NCBI GenBank assembly: GCA_023251595.1
Contig: JAHEYM010000323.1
Location: forward strand, 1 to 5,123
From: Bacteroidota bacterium
GTDB lineage: Bacteria; Bacteroidota; Bacteroidia; AKYH767-A; JABDAW01
Reading direction: 5' to 3'
DNA length: 5,123 nt
Shown: piece by piece, positions 1-5,123 of the stretch
Layout of the letters: each line of letters begins with the position of its first letter
Numbering within the stretch: position 1 is the first letter of the stretch
Notes under the pieces: model-generated
Told to the model about the DNA's origin: nothing
What the model saw: the letters and a program-made list of their open reading frames with translations, nothing else
Database searches by the model: none
Program-made: the position numbers and the translations under genes

Positions 1-1250
1 TCATCGTATGGGAATTCCGTCGCAACTGATAACAATGGTAATATTTATGTTGGAGGAGCTACGAACAATGGAGCGAGTCAACTAGCTTTTTTCTATAATG
101 GTACTAGTCTAGATGTAAACGCGTCTACTTCCTATCACTTACCTGCTAATGGATATGAATTCTTTCTTGTGAAATATTCAGCTTCCGGCGATCTTAATTA
201 TGTAATTTTTTCGGAGAGTCTTTTTTCTTCCAACCAATATACAGCCGATGCCGAAGCTGAAGGAATCTGCGTTGACAATGTTAATAATAAAGTTTATTTA
301 ACAGGTTACATATGGGGTGACATTAGCCAAATATACTTAGTAACGCCAACTTCTCCTCCTTATCCCTCATATACTCCTATGTATAGGAATAATAATACTA
401 GTGATCTTAATATCTTTATCGCGTCATTTGATTGCGGTTCTGGTAACATTAATTGGTTAAAAACCGCTGGTTACACTCTGCCAAATCTCTCATTGTTTGT
501 AGCAAATGGATTTGGGATTTGTGTTGATCAAACAGGAGATAACATATTTATGACGGGAACGTACAATAAGAATACCGTTTTCCCGGGTTTGGGAACTTTG
601 CCAATAATAATGGTGGGGCAAGCAGAATTTTTTATAGCACAATGCAATTCTTCCGGAAACTTCGGATGGGTAAGTCACGGCTCCTCAACAATTTCCCAAG
701 CAATTTCTGAAGGTTACAACTTGGTTTTAGGCGGAAACAATATTTATGTAACTGGCTATTTTCAAAGAAACATGGACTTCAGTTATAATGCTTCACCATC
801 CTGTTCAAGTTGTAGTATTTCGGGATTAACCTCAATTCATAATTTTTTTATCGTAAAGTTCGAGCAAAGCACAGGGCTTTGTTTATGGGTGAAGGGACCA
901 GATGTTGGCAGTTCAAATTCTGAGGCTTTAGGAATTAGTGTTGATCCTAATGAAAATAATATATACTTGGCTGGTTGGTTCGCGACAGGATCTGGTTTGA
1001 ATTTTTCTGCAAATTCGTCGTGTAATATTAATACGAGCGGTGGCTCAGACATTTTTGTATTGGATTATGACCCAACTGGCTACCCATTACAATCTACTCA
1101 TTTCGGGAGCACCAATGCTGACGGCTCCAGTGATATATCCTTATACGGGTGTAATCATTTGGCCATTTGCGGAGATTATGTAACTGCAACTACTTTGGGA
1201 AATATTAATTTAAATTCGACGAGTCCGAATGGCACTGGGTATGTATATAG
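1..1250 (+). repeat. SBBP-like beta-propeller repeats in the first gene (protein-level)
   Basis: Six diverged copies of the motif D-x-x-x-[GN]-N-x-[YF]-[VLM]-[TAG]-G can be read. The aspartate (or its equivalent position) falls at residues 10, 92, 176, about 242 (Asp lost), 315 and 378 (weakest). Between them lie partner strands of the form [EDN]-[FI]-F-[ILV]-x-x-[FYC]-x-x-x-[ST]-G, for example NIFIASFDCGSG, EFFIAQCNSSG, NFFIVKFEQSTG and DIFVLDYDPTG. The spacing of about 66-84 residues suits propeller blades with loop insertions. This pattern matches the SBBP (seven-bladed beta-propeller) repeats common in large secreted bacterial proteins. The array starts before the window, so the blade count is unknown. 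The DNA copies are strongly diverged, so this is an old protein repeat and not a recent duplication. Confidence 0.75.
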
Positions 1251-4194
1251 TTATTATGTAAGTCCTTTAATTTCTCTAACTTCTACAACCTGCGGTTTAC
1301 TCGAATCGAGTATTCATTGTGCTTACCAGTTCGATTGGGATTTTAACAATTCAACATTATCGGGATTTAATTCCTACGATGCAAGTGGTGCTACTGGTAA
1401 TTATACGGTAACATTAACAGACAATAATGGCTGTTCAGTTACCTCTCCAGCATTTACGCTTAACACGGCAACAGGTGTTGTATTGGCGACATCCGCAACA
1501 CCTGAAAATTGTGGGGGCACAAACGGCACTGCCATTGTATCGGCAAATGGTGGCTCGCCCGGTTATACTTATTACTGGTCTCCATCTGGCCAAAATACTG
1601 CCACTGCTGCGGGATTAACGGCAGGTGAATATACTGTAACTGTTACAGATGCGAATAGTTGCAGCACCTCGTCAAGTGTTCAGGTAGCGCTCAGTCAGAA
1701 TTGTTGTATTCAAAATCCTGATGTTACAATCCCAGCGAATTCAACTAATTCGGTTCAGAGTTATTCGGATGTTACGATATTAATTTCGGGTATTCCGAAT
1801 ACTCAAACAACTTATACAATAACAGGTGACTTTTATTTTTATGGCTGCGACATTTATGTGGATGAAGGTGTAAAAATTATTGTGAGTCAAAACGCTGATC
1901 TTCATTTTATCGGATCTTCAACCCATCCGATTACCACTATTCATGGTTGCACGCGAATGTGGCAGGGTGTATATCTGACCGATAATTCTTCAATAGTTAA
2001 ATTAGATGTTGGTTGCATTCTTGCGGATGCAGAGATTGGGGTATATTCAAATAATGGTGGTATAGTTAGCGCGAATGGTGCAATTTTCGATAAGAACTAT
2101 GTTCATGTTCACTTCGAAAACGCTAACACCAATAGTTTTGATATAGCAGGCACGACTTTCAAATGCTCTGCAAATTTACTCCAACCATATCCTGCAAATA
2201 CAATTACATATAATGCTGTTGAAATAGCAAATTCTGCTGTTGCAAATTTCGGATACGATTATTATGCTAACCAAAAGAATTATATACAAGATTTCTCAAA
2301 TATCGGAATTGATATTGAAGAATTGAATCCCATTGCAACAACTGTATTAATTGTGAATACGGAAATAAACCAGGTAAATGCTACTTCACCAATGGGAACC
2401 GGCATTTCGGCAACTTCTGTTCCTTATGCTGTACTTCATGATATAACGATTGGAGGGAATAATACTCCATATTCAACCAATAAATTTATTAATGTTAACA
2501 CCGGCGTAAATATTCAAACATTCTATGATCCTACTGTGGTCAACAATACCTTTGAGAACATAGGAGCAAATGGAATTTTATTGATAAACAATCGTGGTAA
2601 TCTTCAGGTCTCAGATAATACCTTTCAAAATTGTCCGATAACGCAGCGAGGAGTATGGATCGATTATAACCCTTGGATCACTCAAAGAGTTATAAATAAC
2701 AATACCTTCTCCATGAATTCGAACGCTACTGCAATCATGATTGAAGAAATTAATCCGAACATTTTACACCAATCGGCCTCCATTACATACAACAACATAA
2801 CTCTCGCACAAACCGGAATATGGTGTAGAAATGATTTACAACCGGATATCGAAAATAATGCAATTGCATACTCAAACAACCTCAGCAGCCCGGGCGCAGG
2901 TATCCGTACCGAAAATTGCGCGCAACCGAATATTATTTCTAACACAGTAACAAGTTCCGGTTCCGGTATAACTCCGACAAATAAATATGGTATAGACGTT
3001 GTAACCAGCCCCGGAGCAATAGTGTGTGGGAATACAGTTTCAAATCTGGCAAGAGGTCTCTGTTTCAGTCACAGTACACTCAACACTGGTGTGAAGGTTA
3101 AATTGAATATTATGGACAGCAACGAAAAGGGTTTCGTTTTAGATTATAACGGTAATATTGGCGAGCAAGGCATCTCTACTGTTCCTCGATATTATACAGA
3201 CAATCAATGGATAAATAATACTCTCGATACCTATGCAATGAATAATTCAAATGGTGGTTCTTTCACTGTATTTGATGTACATTATATATACGCTCCATGG
3301 GCCATCATAAATGCTGGAAGACAGAACGCTCTTTCACAATACATTTTTTCACAGCAGGTGAATGGGAGTGGGGTCGATTGTAATACAAACAACCCATTTA
3401 GGCTATCTAACCAAACGGATCTGCCAATTAAAATTGAATATTCAACACCCGTCGTTTTTGAGAATGAAATAAGATGGCAGGAGAACAATAACCTGTTTCA
3501 TAAGCTCAAAAATAATGTATCTGTTGATTTGGCCGATACCGTGATTTCAAATTTTCTTGAAACCATGCAGTCAAATAACATTGGTCAATTTTCAGCAATC
3601 GAACAAGTTCTTAGTGCAGCCTATAGAGATAGTACTCTCTCGGTAGACACTTTATACTCCTATGTTGCAACTTCAAAATCCCTAAATAGTAACATTAATC
3701 CACAAATTGAACTTGAAGAGTATCAGAAAAGAACTCAGAATATTTTCTTGAATAGTCTCGCCGTTCACAAATTTGAATTATCGGAAAATGATAAACAAAC
3801 ATTGCAATATATAGCTGCACTCTGTTTTATAAAAGGTGGAAATGCTGTATTTCAGGCACGGATGATACTAGCGTTCTTTGGAGATAATACCAAATGGAAT
3901 AACTCACCATGCGAAGGAGATAAACTAAATCAACCAGCAGAACAAAATCAGACAACTTCGGGTGGATTTTCTCTATATCCTAACCCTGCAAGGAACTATA
4001 TGAATATTGAAGCGAGCGCAACCCCGGTAAATGTTAGAATATTTAACGCAATTGGGGACATCGTGTATTCTGAAAATCTGTCCAATTTCCCCAGCCATAT
4101 AAATCTGACAAACATTTCTTCCGGGGTTTACTTTGTTGAATTGACTGGAGCAGATAGAATATCATATCGTCAAAAATTGATTTTAATAAAATGA
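1..4194 (+). CDS. T9SS-secreted mosaic surface protein (beta-propeller, SprB-like repeats, beta-helix, type A sorting domain), 5'-partial
   Basis: The frame is open from base 1 to the TGA at 4192-4194, giving at least 1397 residues; the true start and signal peptide lie upstream. A GTG at 169 could be taken as a start, but it encodes an internal valine in the blade motif FFLVKYSASGDLNY, and the 56 upstream codons carry another blade motif (VATDNNGNIYVGG), so it is not the start. Domains in order: SBBP-like propeller (about 1-416), two PKD/SprB-like modules (421-563), parallel beta-helix (568-1050), linker (1051-1131), helical domain (1157-1307) and T9SS type A sorting domain (1321-1397). In known families the sorting domain directs export through the outer membrane and is then removed, with the protein anchored or released. 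Repeat-rich proteins of this kind are usually adhesins or carbohydrate-binding or matrix proteins. I see no catalytic motif, so the specific function is unknown. The downstream gene overlaps its stop codon. Confidence 0.93.
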   Translation, partial: SSYGNSVATDNNGNIYVGGATNNGASQLAFFYNGTSLDVNASTSYHLPANGYEFFLVKYSASGDLNYVIFSESLFSSNQYTADAEAEGICVDNVNNKVYLTGYIWGDISQIYLVTPTSPPYPSYTPMYRNNNTSDLNIFIASFDCGSGNINWLKTAGYTLPNLSLFVANGFGICVDQTGDNIFMTGTYNKNTVFPGLGTLPIIMVGQAEFFIAQCNSSGNFGWVSHGSSTISQAISEGYNLVLGGNNIYVTGYFQRNMDFSYNASPSCSSCSISGLTSIHNFFIVKFEQSTGLCLWVKGPDVGSSNSEALGISVDPNENNIYLAGWFATGSGLNFSANSSCNINTSGGSDIFVLDYDPTGYPLQSTHFGSTNADGSSDISLYGCNHLAICGDYVTATTLGNINLNSTSPNGTGYVYSYYVSPLISLTSTTCGLLESSIHCAYQFDWDFNNSTLSGFNSYDASGATGNYTVTLTDNNGCSVTSPAFTLNTATGVVLATSATPENCGGTNGTAIVSANGGSPGYTYYWSPSGQNTATAAGLTAGEYTVTVTDANSCSTSSSVQVALSQNCCIQNPDVTIPANSTNSVQSYSDVTILISGIPNTQTTYTITGDFYFYGCDIYVDEGVKIIVSQNADLHFIGSSTHPITTIHGCTRMWQGVYLTDNSSIVKLDVGCILADAEIGVYSNNGGIVSANGAIFDKNYVHVHFENANTNSFDIAGTTFKCSANLLQPYPANTITYNAVEIANSAVANFGYDYYANQKNYIQDFSNIGIDIEELNPIATTVLIVNTEINQVNATSPMGTGISATSVPYAVLHDITIGGNNTPYSTNKFINVNTGVNIQTFYDPTVVNNTFENIGANGILLINNRGNLQVSDNTFQNCPITQRGVWIDYNPWITQRVINNNTFSMNSNATAIMIEEINPNILHQSASITYNNITLAQTGIWCRNDLQPDIENNAIAYSNNLSSPGAGIRTENCAQPNIISNTVTSSGSGITPTNKYGIDVVTSPGAIVCGNTVSNLARGLCFSHSTLNTGVKVKLNIMDSNEKGFVLDYNGNIGEQGISTVPRYYTDNQWINNTLDTYAMNNSNGGSFTVFDVHYIYAPWAIINAGRQNALSQYIFSQQVNGSGVDCNTNNPFRLSNQTDLPIKIEYSTPVVFENEIRWQENNNLFHKLKNNVSVDLADTVISNFLETMQSNNIGQFSAIEQVLSAAYRDSTLSVDTLYSYVATSKSLNSNINPQIELEEYQKRTQNIFLNSLAVHKFELSENDKQTLQYIAALCFIKGGNAVFQARMILAFFGDNTKWNNSPCEGDKLNQPAEQNQTTSGGFSLYPNPARNYMNIEASATPVNVRIFNAIGDIVYSENLSNFPSHINLTNISSGVYFVELTGADRISYRQKLILIK
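1261..1689 (+). repeat. Two PKD/SprB-like immunoglobulin-fold modules in the first gene
   Basis: Two related endings are visible: GNYTVTLTDNNGCS at residues 466-479 and GEYTVTVTDANSCS at residues 542-555, 76 residues apart. The second module is complete and textbook SprB-like: it begins near residue 493, has ENCGGTNGTAIVSANGG (502-518), then Y-x-Y-x-W-S (522-527), an A-G-L-x-A-G-x-Y turn and the final TDANSCS. The first is more diverged at its beginning (CAYQFDWDF). SprB repeats are named after the gliding adhesin of Flavobacterium johnsoniae and occur widely in T9SS cargo, where they act as extended spacers or adhesive modules. Here they probably separate the propeller from the beta-helix. 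Confidence 0.85.
1702..3150 (+). other. Right-handed parallel beta-helix domain of the first gene
   Basis: The region opens with a Cys-Cys pair (residues 568-569) and an N-terminal part containing YVDEGVKIIVSQNADLHFIG, then R-M-W-Q-G-V-Y-L (652-659). A Trp-x-Gly-[IV] segment of this sort is common near the start of beta-helix regions in Bacteroidota secreted proteins. From residue 848 there is a regular Asn ladder of coils ([ND]-N-x-[FIV], each coil with a G-[IV] strand). The ladder Asn lies near residues 849, 873, 901, 932, 953, 981, 1011 and 1036, a spacing of 21-31, as expected for PbH1/pectate-lyase-like coils. Beta-helices of this class bind or cleave polysaccharides, but many are only structural. 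I see no recognisable catalytic triad or Asp/Lys/Arg lyase signature, so enzymatic activity should not be assumed. Confidence 0.8.
3469..3921 (+). other. Predicted helical domain between beta-helix and sorting signal
   Basis: Residues about 1157-1307 differ sharply in character from the rest of the protein. They are rich in Leu, Glu, Gln, Lys and Ala with helix-like periodicity, for example NNLFHKLKNNVSVDLADTVI, LEEYQKRTQNIFLNSL and ENDKQTLQYIAALC. The segment ends in CFIKGGNAVFQAR (1275-1287) and S-P-C-E-G-D (1302-1307). From memory, similar A-x-x-C-P-x-x-G-G-x-A-V-[YF]-x-A-R segments sit just before the sorting domain in other Bacteroidota beta-helix proteins; here the Cys-Pro is Cys-Phe. 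The cysteines 1275 and 1304 could form a disulfide. The function is unknown. Confidence 0.6.
3961..4191 (+). other. T9SS type A C-terminal sorting domain
   Basis: Residues 1321-1397 carry the family hallmarks. The opening is GGFSLYPNPARNYMNI, with the diagnostic Y-P-N-P at 1326-1329. A central V-R-I-F-N-A-I-G-D strand follows, then I-S-S-G-V-Y-F-V-E-L (1372-1381) and a basic, hydrophobic end, YRQKLILIK (1389-1397). The length of 77 residues is normal for this domain. It is recognised by the T9SS outer-membrane translocon and normally cleaved by the PorU-type sortase. Its presence fixes both the extracellular location of the protein and the Bacteroidota origin of the DNA. Confidence 0.96.
4191..4194 (+). 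other. ATGA start/stop overlap joining the two genes
   Basis: The ATG of the second gene shares bases with the TGA of the first. There is no Shine-Dalgarno-like sequence upstream (TTGATTTTAATAAA precedes the ATG), which is normal in Bacteroidota, where A/T-rich sequence before the start codon replaces it. The overlap implies one transcript and allows translational coupling by terminating ribosomes. Coupling itself is inferred. Confidence 0.85.
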
Positions 4195-4253
4195 AAAAAA
4201 AGTCACAGTTTTTAATTTTAATTCTCGTTCCTTTTTGTTTTGCAACTTATGCC
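4191..4253 (+). other. Sec signal peptide of the second gene
   Basis: Residues 1-21 show a basic N-region (M-K-K-K), a hydrophobic core (FLILILVPFCF, residues 7-17) and a good signal peptidase I site T-Y-A before Gln22. Cys16 is not in a lipobox (Val-Pro-Phe precede it), so a lipoprotein is unlikely. The clean signal supports the ATG at 4191 as the true start. It implies Sec export to the periplasm before any T9SS step. Confidence 0.88.
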
Positions 4254-5123
4254 CAAAACCGGGACAGAAATTGGGTATTTAGTGACTCCATCGGGATAAA
4301 TTTTAATAACATGTCTTCTCCGCAAATCTTTTCTGTTCGACCGTCGGATGAGTATGGTGAAAATTACGCATCGATATCAAGTCAAAGTGGAAATCTCTTA
4401 TTTTATGCAACTGATTGCCACTGTGGAATTCATCTCGGAGATTACTCTTCTCTATATAATTCTCAATATAATAAGATAGCTAATAGTGATTCGCTCATTA
4501 CACATCGATCTGAAACACAAGGAATAATTATTCTACCTTCCTCACTCGATTCGAGCAAATATTTTGTTTTTTATGTAGACAATCGGCTCTACTATTTTGA
4601 TCCTCCAGACGGACTTTATTACTCTATTATTGATGTTTCGGCTAATAGCGGGAATGGGGCATGTATTTCGAAGAACATAAATATACAGATTGACACATTG
4701 ACTGAGAAACTGATTGCAGTTAAACATGCAAACGGACGAGATTGGTGGTTGATATATCATAATTGGAATAATGATGCTTTTTATATTCTGCCGTTCATTA
4801 ATGATTCGATATATCCAGTAATTACTCAGCATATTGGTCTTCAACTGAGTTATGCAGATGGATCGATGGGGCAAATAGTCAGCAGCAACGATGGTTCTAG
4901 AATAGCAGTTATATTTGGATATACAACCATTATTAATATTTTAGATTTCGATCGTTGTACCGGTACCTTAAGTAATTCGCTATCTCTAACCACGAATTTT
5001 CCAAACAATTATGGCTGTTCATTATCTTCTTCCGGGAGATTCTTATATGCTTCAACAATGGACAGTCTATTTCAATTTGATCTTTCAGCAAGTAATGTGC
5101 AATCGTCACAAATATTAATTTGG
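4191..5123 (+). CDS. Secreted beta-propeller-like protein of a Bacteroidota T9SS-cargo family, 3'-partial
   Basis: The ATG at 4191 opens a frame with no stop to the window edge (311 codons). The start is supported by a typical signal peptide beginning MKKKSQFLILIL. The body matches, from memory, a family frequent in Bacteroidota whose mature N-terminus reads like W-Y-F-G-x-x-A-G-L-D-F-N. Here that is NWVFSDSIGINFNN (27-40), followed by SISSQSGNLLFYATD (61-75), ETQGIIILPSS (108-118) and the strongly conserved TEKLIAVKHANGRDWWLIYH (171-190). Further on are blade-like strands SSNDGSRIAVIF (231-242), ILDFDRCTGTLSN (250-262) and CSLSSSGRFLYAS (276-288). Members are secreted, often end in a T9SS or gliding-motility-associated sorting domain, and have no established molecular function. 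The missing 3' end probably holds further blades and such a domain. Low conservation at individual blades leaves the propeller fold an inference. Confidence 0.9.
   Translation, partial: MKKKSQFLILILVPFCFATYAQNRDRNWVFSDSIGINFNNMSSPQIFSVRPSDEYGENYASISSQSGNLLFYATDCHCGIHLGDYSSLYNSQYNKIANSDSLITHRSETQGIIILPSSLDSSKYFVFYVDNRLYYFDPPDGLYYSIIDVSANSGNGACISKNINIQIDTLTEKLIAVKHANGRDWWLIYHNWNNDAFYILPFINDSIYPVITQHIGLQLSYADGSMGQIVSSNDGSRIAVIFGYTTIINILDFDRCTGTLSNSLSLTTNFPNNYGCSLSSSGRFLYASTMDSLFQFDLSASNVQSSQILIW

Noticed and set aside
796..816. C-x-x-C pair (Cys268, Cys271) resembling a redox or metal site
   Set aside because: It sits in a Ser-rich loop of an extracellular propeller with no thioredoxin-like or zinc-binding context; a loop disulfide is more likely.
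490..1052. Minus-strand open frames of 62 and 71 codons
   Set aside because: Both are antisense to propeller blades, with no start context or recognisable product.
1427..1618. Plus-strand open frame of 63 codons in another phase
   Set aside because: It overlaps the SprB-like repeats, whose reading frame is unambiguous; the alternative frame is a by-product of those repeats.
2682..2945. Minus-strand open frame of 87 codons with hydrophobic stretches
   Set aside because: It is antisense to the beta-helix coils. The hydrophobic runs are the complement of Asn/Ile-rich coil codons, and there is no independent support for a gene.
4542..4874. Minus-strand open frame of 110 codons
   Set aside because: It lies wholly inside the second plus-strand gene, which has a signal peptide and recognisable family motifs. 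The minus-strand translation has no coherent domain or signal.
4957..4966. Perfect palindrome GTACCGGTAC
   Set aside because: It is a single 10-base palindrome inside coding sequence (the codons of C-T-G-T in ILDFDRCTGTL), with no repeat or operator context; chance is the simplest explanation.
1..5123. CRISPR array, tRNA, insertion sequence, terminator or defence system
   Set aside because: No spaced direct repeats, terminal inverted repeats, tRNA-like folds or transposase, nuclease or helicase motifs were seen. The two secreted-protein genes account for every base.

Overview
The window is AT-rich and looks like a piece of a Bacteroidota (Bacteroidetes) genome or metagenomic contig. The main evidence is a classic type IX secretion system (T9SS) type A C-terminal sorting domain on the first gene. 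Supporting signs are SprB-type repeats, a second gene from a secreted family typical of this phylum, start codons without a Shine-Dalgarno sequence, and A/T-rich sequence at the start codon. TGA is used as a stop and no in-frame TGA occurs inside either gene, so the standard bacterial code fits. The sequence does not allow a genus call.

Layout: two plus-strand genes fill the whole window, and both run off an edge. The first (bases 1-4194) is open from base 1 and lacks its true start. It encodes at least 1397 residues of a mosaic extracellular protein: SBBP-like beta-propeller repeats (about residues 1-416), two PKD/SprB-like modules (about 421-563), a long right-handed parallel beta-helix (about 568-1050), a linker and cap (about 1051-1131), a mostly helical domain (about 1157-1307) and a T9SS type A sorting domain (about 1321-1397). 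The second (4191-5123) begins inside the stop codon of the first (ATGA overlap). It has a signal peptide followed by at least 290 residues of a beta-propeller-like secreted protein, and it is cut by the right edge before any C-terminal sorting domain could be seen. Every base therefore lies in a gene; there is no intergenic space.

How they work together: the genes are co-directional and overlap by four bases, so they are very probably co-transcribed and perhaps translationally coupled. Both products should cross the inner membrane by Sec. The first should then be exported and anchored or released by T9SS, and the second probably follows the same route. The architectures suggest surface adhesion, glycan or matrix binding, or gliding-type surface functions, but no catalytic motif is recognisable and no substrate can be assigned.

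I found no RNA gene, CRISPR array, mobile element, promoter or terminator. No undescribed system is evident. The points worth a second look are the mosaic architecture, the helical domain before the sorting signal, and the coupled gene pair.
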